Assembly (NCBI GenBank): GCA_040266995.1
Contig: JAWRHV010000019.1
Location: 1-60,665, forward strand
Direction: 5' to 3'
DNA from: UBA4312 sp040266995
GTDB taxonomy: Bacteria; Bacillota_I; Bacilli_A; Erysipelotrichales; Erysipelotrichaceae
Length of the DNA: 60,665 nt
The position numbers and the translations under genes were made by a program. Of the stretch, positions 24,846 to 32,497 are shown piece by piece. A model generated the notes under the pieces. That model made no database searches. It saw nothing but the letters and a program-made list of their open reading frames with translations, and had not been told where the DNA came from. The first letter of the stretch is position 1. Each line of letters opens with the position of its first letter.

Positions 24846-25631
24846 CTATCCCAGATCGATGAGCAGTTCATTGATGGAAACCGGAACCGCTTGTCCGCAG
24901 ATCGTTATGCGGCCCTTCTCGCGTATATGGCAGTACAACGTACCTGTTCGCGTGGATGCTTGAAATGCCGTGATCTGTTTCTTTTTGAGCTTTTCCGCCC
25001 AATACGAGGCAATCTGACAATGAGCGGACCCACAGACCGGATCCTCGTGGATCCCCAGCTTCGGTGCAAAGCTGCGGGACACACAATCCACATGACAACC
25101 TTGTGCGGTCGCATTCTGGATGCGTCCTTCGATCATAGTCAGCTTATCGAAATCCGGCTGCATCTGCTTTACCTGCTCTTCCTTTTCAAACACACAGATC
25201 AGATCCATTCCCAGGACGGCCCGGATCGGGCGGATCCCAAAAGCTTCTTCCATGGCATCCGTGACCGGTATATCCTTTAATGGCATTGTCGGAAAATCCA
25301 TCGCGTACAGATCCTTCTGCCTTTTTACAGTCAGGATCCCGCTCACGGTTTCAAACGGCACTTGGTCCCAATCCGGTTCATAATACGTAAGGATGACATA
25401 CGCCGATGCCAGGGTGGCATGGCCACATAATTCAACTTCTGTCACCGGCGTAAACCAGCGAAGACGATACCGGTTTCCTTCTTTGACCAGAAAGGCAGTT
25501 TCCGATAGATTGTTCTCCATGGCCAGTTTCATCATTGCTTGCTGGTGTGGCCAATGATCCATCACACAGACAGCGGCCGGATTGCCGGTAAATGGGGTAT
25601 CTGTAAATGCATCCACGATATATTGTTTCAT
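24846..25631 (-). CDS. PhzF family isomerase
   Basis: 261 residues of the PhzF/diaminopimelate-epimerase fold: the first lobe starts with YIVDAFTDTPFTGNPAAV and holds the catalytic glutamate in NNLSETAFL; GHATLASAYV and DPVCGSAHCQIA are the paired loops. Characterised relatives isomerise trans-2,3-dihydro-3-hydroxyanthranilate, but most bacterial members have unknown substrates and no phenazine genes occur here. Ribosome site AGGAGAGG. A leader of up to about 160 bases separates it from its probable promoter. Confidence 0.9.
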   Translation of the reverse strand: MKQYIVDAFTDTPFTGNPAAVCVMDHWPHQQAMMKLAMENNLSETAFLVKEGNRYRLRWFTPVTEVELCGHATLASAYVILTYYEPDWDQVPFETVSGILTVKRQKDLYAMDFPTMPLKDIPVTDAMEEAFGIRPIRAVLGMDLICVFEKEEQVKQMQPDFDKLTMIEGRIQNATAQGCHVDCVSRSFAPKLGIHEDPVCGSAHCQIASYWAEKLKKKQITAFQASTRTGTLYCHIREKGRITICGQAVPVSINELLIDLG

Positions 25632-25798
25632 CTTCTCATCCTCTCCTTTATGTATTCCTTCCTAGACACCAGAACTATGTGATCGGTTGCCAAATCGTTA
25701 TCCGTGCTTTCCATATCCACTAGCCGATTGACACATACGTCATTTTCACTGATTCCTTGCCTAGGCTCCTTCTCTATTCGCTTTGTCCTGGTATTATG
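25632..25798 (-). promoter_or_regulatory. Long leader upstream of PhzF with possible structure
   Basis: Between the DeoR terminator and the phzF start lies about 160 bases with no gene. On minus, TATGTG and ATCGG pair with CCGAT and CACATA (25682-25686 with 25724-25728; 25676-25681 with 25732-25737) with a 3-base bulge, and an outer 8-bp pairing ACCAGGAC/GTTCTGGT (25785-25792 with 25668-25675) abuts it. A -10-like CATAAT is at 25793-25798. If that is the true -10, the outer arm would be only partly transcribed. It matches no riboswitch I know. Confidence 0.4.
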
Positions 25799-25832
25799 AT
25801 ATCAAAAAGAAACACCAGACAAGTTCTTTCTT

Positions 25833-25868
25833 TGAAAAAAAAGAACTGTTTCTTTAAAAACAATTCTT
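25833..25868 (-). terminator. Terminator after the DeoR regulator
   Basis: On minus, AAGAATTGTTT pairs with AAACAGTTCTT (one G-U pair) and is followed by eight T. The pairing is worse on plus, so it works for the minus transcript. Confidence 0.85.
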
Positions 25869-25870
25869 CT

Positions 25871-26644
25871 TTACATTGTATCTTTTGCCGGAACCAGGAT
25901 GAAATTGGCAGGCGTTTCCTTTGTCGGCAGATTCTCATCGATCAAAATTCCATCAAACGCGGAAAAGGATGTAAAGTTACAAAACCCCTTTACCTTTGTC
26001 TTGGATGAATCCACCAGTAAATAGGACTTTTGACTGTTTTGCATCGCTTTCTGTTTGATGATCATCGTATCCATTTCCGCCGTATATACCGTTTCTGTAT
26101 CCAAATCGATCCCGGCACACCCGATCAAGGTCAAATCGAAATTGAAGGCATCCAGCGCCTGCATCGTAATCGGTCCTACCGTCATTTTATAATCCGGTAC
26201 CATCCGTCCGCCTAAACAGAACAATTCTGCTTCCGTACTTTCAAAAGCCTGTTGGATCAGGATGTTATGGGTAACGATCTTGATCCTTTTAGAGGCAATA
26301 TATGGAAGGATAGGCAATAACGATGTCCCTCCGTCAATAAATACACAATCGCCATCTTCGATCATCGATGCCGCCTTTTTACAGATGGCATCCTTTTGCG
26401 CATAGTGAATCTGTAGGCGATCCATCATCTTGTATTCGCTGCTAAAGGACAAGACGCCCTTCTTTTCCAAACGTCTGGCCCCTCCATGCACACGCTCCAG
26501 TAGACCCTGGGCTTCCAATTCCTCCAGATCTCGACGAATGGTCACTTCGGTAACATGAAGCTGCTTCGCCAGCTGACGTACCGTGACCGTTCCGACCCGC
26601 TTTACAGAAGCTAAGATATAATCTTTTCTATCTGTTGCCAGCAT
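25871..26644 (-). CDS. DeoR/GlpR family transcriptional regulator
   Basis: 257 residues from ATG 26644, two bases after the stop of the glycyl radical enzyme. N-terminal winged helix (RKDYILASVKRVGTVTVRQLAKQLHVTEVTIRRDLEELE), then the DeoR C-terminal sensor domain with the sugar-phosphate-binding DGGTSLLP and the VTHNILI, LIGCAGID and VDSSK motifs. Members repress catabolic operons and release DNA on binding a phosphorylated sugar. As the last gene of deoC-GRE-deoR it probably regulates that operon; a direct repeat in the deoC promoter is a candidate target. Confidence 0.93.
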   Translation of the reverse strand: MLATDRKDYILASVKRVGTVTVRQLAKQLHVTEVTIRRDLEELEAQGLLERVHGGARRLEKKGVLSFSSEYKMMDRLQIHYAQKDAICKKAASMIEDGDCVFIDGGTSLLPILPYIASKRIKIVTHNILIQQAFESTEAELFCLGGRMVPDYKMTVGPITMQALDAFNFDLTLIGCAGIDLDTETVYTAEMDTMIIKQKAMQNSQKSYLLVDSSKTKVKGFCNFTSFSAFDGILIDENLPTKETPANFILVPAKDTM

Positions 26645-26645
26645 A

Positions 26646-28997
26646 TTACCACACATTCTCCGTACGAGCGATGATCGCATCCTGCGTCTGCGGCATCAGC
26701 GAAACGAACTGGGCACAATAGCCGGCGACCCGGACGATCAGATCCGCATACTGTTCCGGCGCTTTTTGTGCCTGCAGCAGCTGGTCGCTGCTGATCACAT
26801 TGAACTGGTTATGGTAAATGCCTTTCCGGTTGCTGACGATCAGAAAATCCACAAAGCGTTCCAGGTTTTCCTCTCCCTGTAAAGTTGCCGGTGAAAAGCG
26901 CATGTTCAGAAGCTGACCGGCGGCCACCTTGTGATTCGGCAGTTTTGCAACACTGTTGATGACACTGGTCGGTCCTTGTCGGTCCGTACCCTGTGTTGGC
27001 GAACATCCCTCGTTTAACGGTGAGCCGGCATAGCGGCCATCCGGTGTCGCTCCCACCACAAATCCATTCGGGACATAAGAGGTGATATTGCTGGTGGACA
27101 TCGTATAGGCACTGACCTGTGGCCCTTGATCCTTACGAAGCGTTTGATAGCCCGGCAGCAGATCCAGATACGAGTGGAATACATCCGCTACGATCCTGTC
27201 CACTTCATCCACATCGTTGCCAAACTTATCGATCCGGTCAATCTGTTTCTTTATATAGCGGGACGTATCCGACTGCCAGTTATCCTTTAAGGCATTCATC
27301 ATCTGATCCAACGATATCTTTTTTTGCTCATAGACCAGCTTCTTCATCACATATAAGGAATTGCCGACGATGACCGGTCCGATATTGGATTGGGATACCA
27401 CGTCATATTTACAACCGCCGTTCTTTAATGTTTTACCCAGATCCATGGCGTTCTGGATCAGACAGGATGCAAATGGATCCGCATCATAGATGGCCAGAGA
27501 CTCATCACAGATGGCATCGCATTCCACACTGATATCCGAGTAAAACTTTAAGAATCGCTTCCATTCGCTCCATAGATGATCATAGGAATCCAAAGAATGC
27601 GTCAGATCCAGCATATGAATGCCCGTATTCGGATCGGTTCCCCCGTACAATATGAGTTCAAATACCTTGCCCCAGTTCACATAGGTCATACCGGTCGCCC
27701 GGTGTCCATATTTCCCTTGTACACCGGTCTCTACACAACCAATCGGACAATAATCATACGCATCCTCCTTCGGGATACCCAGATCCATCAATCCTCTGGC
27801 CACAATATGGTCATTGAACATACTCGGCATGCCACAGCCGGTCCGGATCAGTTGGGCACAGGCACGAAGATAAGAACGCGGGCTCTTTTCGTGATAACGG
27901 GCTGAAAAATTCGGTTCCGCCAGCGAGCATTGATGCATAGCTTCTATACACAAATAGGTCACCGCATTGGTTCCATCCTCCATCTGCGGTGTCAGACCAC
28001 CGACCACAAGGTTGGAATACAAAGGATACCCCTGCGAAAATTTGGTATGTCCATATGGACGTACTTTATTGCAAGAGGAATTCATAATAAACATATGGGC
28101 TATGATTTCCAGAGCCTGGTCCTTGGTCAGGATCCCTTGATCAATATCCCTTTGATAATATGGATAGATGTACTGATCAAACCGGCCATAACAGAAGGAA
28201 TGTCCGTTACTTTCGATCATCTGCAGAACATGGATCATATAACAAGCCTCCACCGCTTCGTAAAAGCTTTGGGCCGGCCGTTCCATCAAATGCTCCGCCA
28301 CATCCGCTATCTGCAAAAACATCGGATCTCTGCTTGTTTCATAGGTTTGCCGGGCCAGTACCGCATAGCGTTTAAAGAAAGCCAAAGCGCCTTCCAAAGA
28401 CACGATCACCGCCGTATAAAAGTCAATATTCTCCTGGCTCAGATCCGCTTGTTCCAGCTTCTGCCCGGCTTGTTCGATCAATGGCCGAAAGCCGGTTTTC
28501 AATACCGTTTCATGATCCGGAACAATGTGTCCATCTCCACTCATCGATATGCCGCCCCGGTGTAGAACACCCTGCTTTTCGGCTAAACGAATTGCCTCTG
28601 TCAAGTGAGCATTGACTCGATCTTCATGGGTTTTCCCCTTCCAGTATCCGGCTATCTCACGGATGTCTTCTTTGGTTTGTTCATCCACATAGAAAACATC
28701 CCCTTCCCGCAAAGAAAAGGAATCCAGCTCGTCCACTACCCACTGGATCGAATACTCCGGAAAGATCGGCGCCGCAAAATTGCGCGAAGCCTGGTTTCCA
28801 AAGATCAATGAATCCGGTTCCAGATAGATGGACATATTTTCCAATGTATACGCAAAAGCTTTCGCTTTACGAAGAATATACGACTGTCCTTCTGTCTGTT
28901 GAAATGATTCCGTATACAATTTTGCCCTTTGTGAACAAATGGTTGCTTTTCTTTGTACCATCTTCTGACGTAATCGTTCAGTACGTTGTGTACGCAT
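26646..28997 (-). CDS. Glycyl radical enzyme (PFL-like, substrate unknown)
   Basis: 783 residues, full length. The active-site loop reads CPIGCVETG with thiyl cysteine Cys421 and base Glu423, and the glycyl radical site RVAGY has Gly759 near the C-terminus. The single Cys followed by V-E separates it from true pyruvate formate-lyase (which has two adjacent Cys) and places it with the dehydratase/lyase group (glycerol, propanediol, choline, isethionate) in a broad sense. It sits between deoC and a DeoR regulator. No radical-SAM activase gene is in the window, so it must use one encoded elsewhere. Ribosome site AAAGGAGG. Confidence 0.9.
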   Translation of the reverse strand: MRTQRTERLRQKMVQRKATICSQRAKLYTESFQQTEGQSYILRKAKAFAYTLENMSIYLEPDSLIFGNQASRNFAAPIFPEYSIQWVVDELDSFSLREGDVFYVDEQTKEDIREIAGYWKGKTHEDRVNAHLTEAIRLAEKQGVLHRGGISMSGDGHIVPDHETVLKTGFRPLIEQAGQKLEQADLSQENIDFYTAVIVSLEGALAFFKRYAVLARQTYETSRDPMFLQIADVAEHLMERPAQSFYEAVEACYMIHVLQMIESNGHSFCYGRFDQYIYPYYQRDIDQGILTKDQALEIIAHMFIMNSSCNKVRPYGHTKFSQGYPLYSNLVVGGLTPQMEDGTNAVTYLCIEAMHQCSLAEPNFSARYHEKSPRSYLRACAQLIRTGCGMPSMFNDHIVARGLMDLGIPKEDAYDYCPIGCVETGVQGKYGHRATGMTYVNWGKVFELILYGGTDPNTGIHMLDLTHSLDSYDHLWSEWKRFLKFYSDISVECDAICDESLAIYDADPFASCLIQNAMDLGKTLKNGGCKYDVVSQSNIGPVIVGNSLYVMKKLVYEQKKISLDQMMNALKDNWQSDTSRYIKKQIDRIDKFGNDVDEVDRIVADVFHSYLDLLPGYQTLRKDQGPQVSAYTMSTSNITSYVPNGFVVGATPDGRYAGSPLNEGCSPTQGTDRQGPTSVINSVAKLPNHKVAAGQLLNMRFSPATLQGEENLERFVDFLIVSNRKGIYHNQFNVISSDQLLQAQKAPEQYADLIVRVAGYCAQFVSLMPQTQDAIIARTENVW

Positions 28998-29012
28998 AGG
29001 ATTCCTCCTTTA

Positions 29013-29723
29013 TTATTTATTCAGATCCAAAACAACCGGCACACTTCGATAGCCGACACCCATACGGTCAATCCCCATATCGATCAGCTGTAAGAAATGT
29101 TCTCTGGTGCGGATACATCCACTTCCTTTAATCTTGGCACGACCCTGGTTGACATCCATGATCATCTTGATGACATCCACAGCAGCACCTTTGGCTTCAT
29201 GGCCGGTCAAAAATCCCGTACTCGTTTTAATGAAATCGGCACCTGCGGCAATAACCGCTTCGCAGCCGGCTTTGATCTGTTCATCCGTTAACGCATCCGT
29301 TTCAAGAATGACCTTTAATTCACGTCCATATTTATGAGCTGCCTGTACACAAGCTTTTAAGTCTTCGACGACCTCATCCATCTTTCCGGAACGGATCTTT
29401 CCGAAATTAGCGACAATATCCACTTCCTTGACGGTATCGTATTTTGCGACCTGTTCAATTTGCTGAACACGGCTTTCAGTACTGCTGTCTCCAAACGGGA
29501 AATCCGTTACCGGGCATAACATCGTATCGGTTCCTTTTACATACGGTTCACATAGATCCATATATCCAGGATTGATACAGATGGTTGCACACCCTAATTG
29601 TACCCCATCTTTGGTCAGATCAATAATTTCCTGCTCGGTAAATTCCGGTTTTAATACCGAATAATCAATATAGGAAGCGAGTTCCTTCACTGTCATTTCA
29701 CTTGCTTTTTTTGTTGGTTTCAT
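29013..29723 (-). CDS. deoC: Deoxyribose-phosphate aldolase
   Basis: Class I aldolase that splits 2-deoxyribose 5-phosphate into acetaldehyde and glyceraldehyde 3-phosphate. The Schiff-base lysine lies in ADFIKTSTGF and the second active-site lysine in AKIKGSGCI; VDIVANFG is also conserved. The start is uncertain. I give ATG 29723. An upstream ATG at 29768 is part of the TATAAT box, and the only strong AGGAGG lies 30 bases before ATG 29723, with a 6-bp hairpin AACGAT-ACA-ATCGTT between them. First gene of deoC-GRE-deoR. Confidence 0.9.
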   Translation of the reverse strand: MKPTKKASEMTVKELASYIDYSVLKPEFTEQEIIDLTKDGVQLGCATICINPGYMDLCEPYVKGTDTMLCPVTDFPFGDSSTESRVQQIEQVAKYDTVKEVDIVANFGKIRSGKMDEVVEDLKACVQAAHKYGRELKVILETDALTDEQIKAGCEAVIAAGADFIKTSTGFLTGHEAKGAAVDVIKMIMDVNQGRAKIKGSGCIRTREHFLQLIDMGIDRMGVGYRSVPVVLDLNK

Positions 29724-29766
29724 ATTCTTTTTATCAACGATTGTATCGTTTATCCTCCTTGTTGCC

Positions 29767-29795
29767 ATTATATCATAGATGTTCTAAAATGTTCG
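29767..29795 (-). promoter_or_regulatory. deoC operon promoter with direct-repeat operator candidate
   Basis: TATAAT at 29767-29772 on minus; the -35 region is weak. Two copies of GAACAT (29789-29794 and 29779-29784), with a 10-base period, occupy the spacer and -35 region, a placement suited to repression by the linked DeoR-type regulator. Confidence 0.5.
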
Positions 29796-30013
29796 ATTCT
29801 TTTTGTTAATTTATGTTTTGTTTCTATGCTCTTCTATCAACGAAGAGACGCTTTCTGCCTTTGTATCCGGATCTAGCCACAGCCCAAGAAAAGTACAAAG
29901 AGAAACATCTTCCTATTGCTGCCGAAGGAATATGAACGTTAAAAGGATCAGGATACAAATCGAAGTATCTCCATGTTGCCTAATGATATCATCCATCCTA
30001 CGCAGAACTTTTA

Positions 30014-30051
30014 TAAATAAACAAAGGAATTCTAATTATAAAGAATTCCTT
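30014..30051 (-). terminator. Terminator of the acyltransferase gene
   Basis: On minus, AAGGAATTC pairs with GAATTCCTT around a 10-base loop holding the stop codon; the tail TGTTTATTTAT is moderately T-rich. Confidence 0.6.
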
Positions 30052-31043
30052 CGCTTTATTGTATTTCGTATAACCGTATAGATCCATGTGATAAGAAGAA
30101 TCGCTATAGTATGAATTATACAATCAATTTTCCAATTGGAAATAATGTGTAAAGGTTCGTATACCCATTCCTGCCATTGAAAGAAACGCATTTCAAGACA
30201 ATGCACAGCCAGAATAACAATACTGTTTTTCCCTGCCCAAATCAGAAAATCAGACAGTACGGGGATTCGTTCTATTCCCTGGGAAACCCCCATCATCACA
30301 AGACTCCCTGCAATTGCGCAGACTATACTAAGGATCCCATACGGATAACTTCTCGTTGCCAGTTCAATTTGGATCCCATTATGGAGACAAACCATCCATA
30401 ATAAGATACTGACAAGCATCGTCAATAGTTTCAGTTTACTATTTAACGGATGAATCCGCAGAAAGTCCCCTGTACCAAGAAATAGGATCGAAACCATTGC
30501 CACATCTATCGACCATGGTAAAAAGCCGATGGTTTGCGCAACATACCATCCCAAATACGCTACACCCAGCATAGTCAGAAGTTGAAAAATGGAAGGTAGT
30601 TTTTGGGTGAGGGATCGTAGAAGGACATACAAGTTTCTTGTCACAAACAGGCAAGCAACAAACCAAATCAACCATACCGAGTGGAACTGTGTAAAAACGG
30701 TGGAAATTTTAGACATTCCTCCAACCATATCCATCAAACAATGAATCAGTACACTTCCTTTAACATCCCATCCTTGCACAAAAGCAGCTGCCAAAACTGC
30801 TTGCAGAACACATACAATGACATAAGGTTTAACAAGGGATCTCAAGGACTTGATGAAGGTGTCCTTTATGTTGTAATTATGAATCAGAAATCCATTAACC
30901 ATCATAAACAACGGCATATGAAAAGAAAAAATAAACTGACGTAATTCAGAAGGAATCGCATAGATATGCCCGATGATTACTAGAATAATGGCAAGGCCTT
31001 TACAGATATCCAGCCAATCAATTCGTTTTCTTATTTGTTCCAT
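30036..31043 (-). CDS. Acyltransferase family 3 membrane protein
   Basis: 335 residues with about ten membrane segments. It opens with RIDWLDICKGLAIILVIIGH, the acyltransferase-3 signature with the essential His in the first segment, followed by FSFHMPLFMMVNGF. These enzymes O-acylate cell-wall or exported polysaccharides, lipids or peptidoglycan. It is monocistronic, with a strong promoter and own terminator. The target is unknown. Confidence 0.88.
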   Translation of the reverse strand: MEQIRKRIDWLDICKGLAIILVIIGHIYAIPSELRQFIFSFHMPLFMMVNGFLIHNYNIKDTFIKSLRSLVKPYVIVCVLQAVLAAAFVQGWDVKGSVLIHCLMDMVGGMSKISTVFTQFHSVWLIWFVACLFVTRNLYVLLRSLTQKLPSIFQLLTMLGVAYLGWYVAQTIGFLPWSIDVAMVSILFLGTGDFLRIHPLNSKLKLLTMLVSILLWMVCLHNGIQIELATRSYPYGILSIVCAIAGSLVMMGVSQGIERIPVLSDFLIWAGKNSIVILAVHCLEMRFFQWQEWVYEPLHIISNWKIDCIIHTIAILLITWIYTVIRNTIKRRNSL

Positions 31044-31146
31044 ATCTTGTACCCCGTAATACTTTCATTAACATAAACCTACGATATCAACCGGCGCAAA
31101 TACCTATCTAGGTTTCTCTATCGATCATACTTCCTAATCTATAAGT

Positions 31147-31174
31147 ATTATATCTAAATCTTATCTACAGTCAA
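31147..31174 (-). promoter_or_regulatory. Acyltransferase promoter
   Basis: -35 TTGACT, 16-base spacer, -10 TATAAT, leaving a leader of about 95 bases. Confidence 0.75.
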
Positions 31175-31420
31175 TAAAACCAGTTTAATAAGTAGACTTA
31201 TTCACATTTCTCTTTCGCTTGTTTCTTCACACATCAAATAGTATACAAAACAGGAACGTTCCTAACGAAAAAATGAGTATTGTTCTTTTCAATACAGAAA
31301 AAGATGTATTTGTGCCTTGAATGACAAATGTTTTCATTCATTGATCTATTTTCTCAAATCTTTAAAAACCGCAGGCAGTATAATAAATGATTTATGTCTG
31401 TTATTCTCTTTGGAAAACAC

Positions 31421-31447
31421 AAAACCGGAGAACTTTCATCTCCGGTC
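31421..31447. terminator. Hairpin downstream of nrnA
   Basis: ACCGGAGA and TCTCCGGT pair around an 8-base loop. On minus it is followed by TTTGTGTTTTCC and on plus by CTTTCTTTG, so it may end the nrnA transcript or act in both directions. Confidence 0.5.
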
Positions 31448-31564
31448 TTTCTTTGATTTCCAACACATTAAATTAGGTTCTTTGTATCTCAGACGCCTAT
31501 ATAAAATCTCTTCATACAAAAATCCAGATTGAATCATTCTTAGAATTTTCATAGGATCAAAAAC

Positions 31565-32497
31565 CTATGATTTTTGCATACTTCGTTTTTCCAGTAACTG
31601 AATGATTTCCAGCACTTGTTCTTTGGTCAGATTCTTGATACCGGAGGCACAGACATGTCCCCCGCCTCCAAATTGTGCGGCAATATCCCGGACCATATAT
31701 GTTTTCGAACGCAGAGAAGCACTGTAATGGATGCCATCTTCCATCCGGGTAAACAAAGCCCAGACCTGAATATCCTGCACACCGGACAACACATAGACCT
31801 TCTCTTTGGCCTGAGAAAACGTCAATGGATCATAGTCTTCCGGTTCCATGATTGCGTACAGGCAGTTCCCTACCTTTCTGACTTTATTACGAACCTTGGT
31901 TTCATATTGATAATCCGCATATGTACTGGCAAAGTTGTCCTGCTCACACTGCAATACATCCACACCCATCTCCATTAAATAGGAAGCTGCCAAAAACGTC
32001 TGAGGACGGACGGTGGTAATTGTAAAACGGATATTGTCCGCAACCAGGCCGGAATACAAAAGCTGGGCTGCTTTTTTGGAAATTCGGATGTTTGCCTTTC
32101 TCAGCGCTAACGCAATGATTTCGCAGGCAGCCGTGGCTTTTTCATTTACCACTTCAATATCACAAAAGGTTTCTGTTTTGATATGATGATCGATCCGGAT
32201 CGAAGCTTTGGCCAGCTTATAACGCTGGTCATCCACTCTGGCCGCATTGGATGTGTCGGTAATGATCGCAAGCGATGCAGCCATTTGCGCATCGGTGACT
32301 TCATCCATTTTGTCTGTGAAATGGCGCGCTGCATCCGACATCCCTCCTACTGCATAAACAGTTTTGTCCGGATAGGCATCCTGAATGATTTCCTTTAATC
32401 CAAGCTGGGAACCAACGGCATCCATATCCGGATATTCATGACGAAACAAGACGATTGAATCGTATTGTTCAATCGTCTCAATAATTCTATTCAGCAT
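31565..32497 (-). CDS. nrnA: NrnA-type DHH/DHHA1 nanoRNase and pAp phosphatase
   Basis: Degrades 2-5 base RNA oligonucleotides and dephosphorylates pAp. 310 residues: DHH domain with FRHEYPDMDAVGSQLG, IITDTSN and RIDHHIKTE metal-binding motifs; DHHA1 domain at the C-terminus with the substrate motif FGGGGHVCASG. It overlaps ackA by 11 bases and is the last gene of smc-ftsY-ylxM-ackA-nrnA. Confidence 0.93.
   Translation of the reverse strand: MLNRIIETIEQYDSIVLFRHEYPDMDAVGSQLGLKEIIQDAYPDKTVYAVGGMSDAARHFTDKMDEVTDAQMAASLAIITDTSNAARVDDQRYKLAKASIRIDHHIKTETFCDIEVVNEKATAACEIIALALRKANIRISKKAAQLLYSGLVADNIRFTITTVRPQTFLAASYLMEMGVDVLQCEQDNFASTYADYQYETKVRNKVRKVGNCLYAIMEPEDYDPLTFSQAKEKVYVLSGVQDIQVWALFTRMEDGIHYSASLRSKTYMVRDIAAQFGGGGHVCASGIKNLTKEQVLEIIQLLEKRSMQKS

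Larger units (their letters stand above)
31044..31564. other. 521-base intergenic region
   Basis: AT-rich stretch with no clear gene. It holds the acyltransferase promoter (31147-31174), a perfect palindrome AGGAACGTTCCT (31252-31263), a CCGGAGA/TCTCCGG hairpin (31424-31445), and a 38-codon frame on minus (31552-31436, ATG AAA ATT CTA..., ending in that hairpin) that has no ribosome site and may be a gene remnant or chance. Confidence 0.5.

Noticed and set aside
24846..25631. Phenazine biosynthesis role of PhzF
   Set aside because: No other phz gene nearby; the family is broad.
25654..25764. Direct repeat flanking the phzF leader as evidence of an inserted mobile element
   Set aside because: The repeat is imperfect, the interior encodes nothing, and no terminal inverted repeats are seen.
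26646..28997. Calling the glycyl radical enzyme pyruvate formate-lyase
   Set aside because: The active-site loop has a single Cys followed by V-E instead of the adjacent Cys pair, so I left the substrate open.
31317..31532. 71-codon plus-strand frame in the intergenic region
   Set aside because: No ATG-based start with ribosome site, no similarity recognised, interrupted by a hairpin/T-run element.
31551..31576. Plus-strand terminator TCATAGG...CCTATGA with TTTTT at the 3' end of nrnA
   Set aside because: No plus-strand gene precedes it, and on minus it lacks a T-run; probably chance within the nrnA end.
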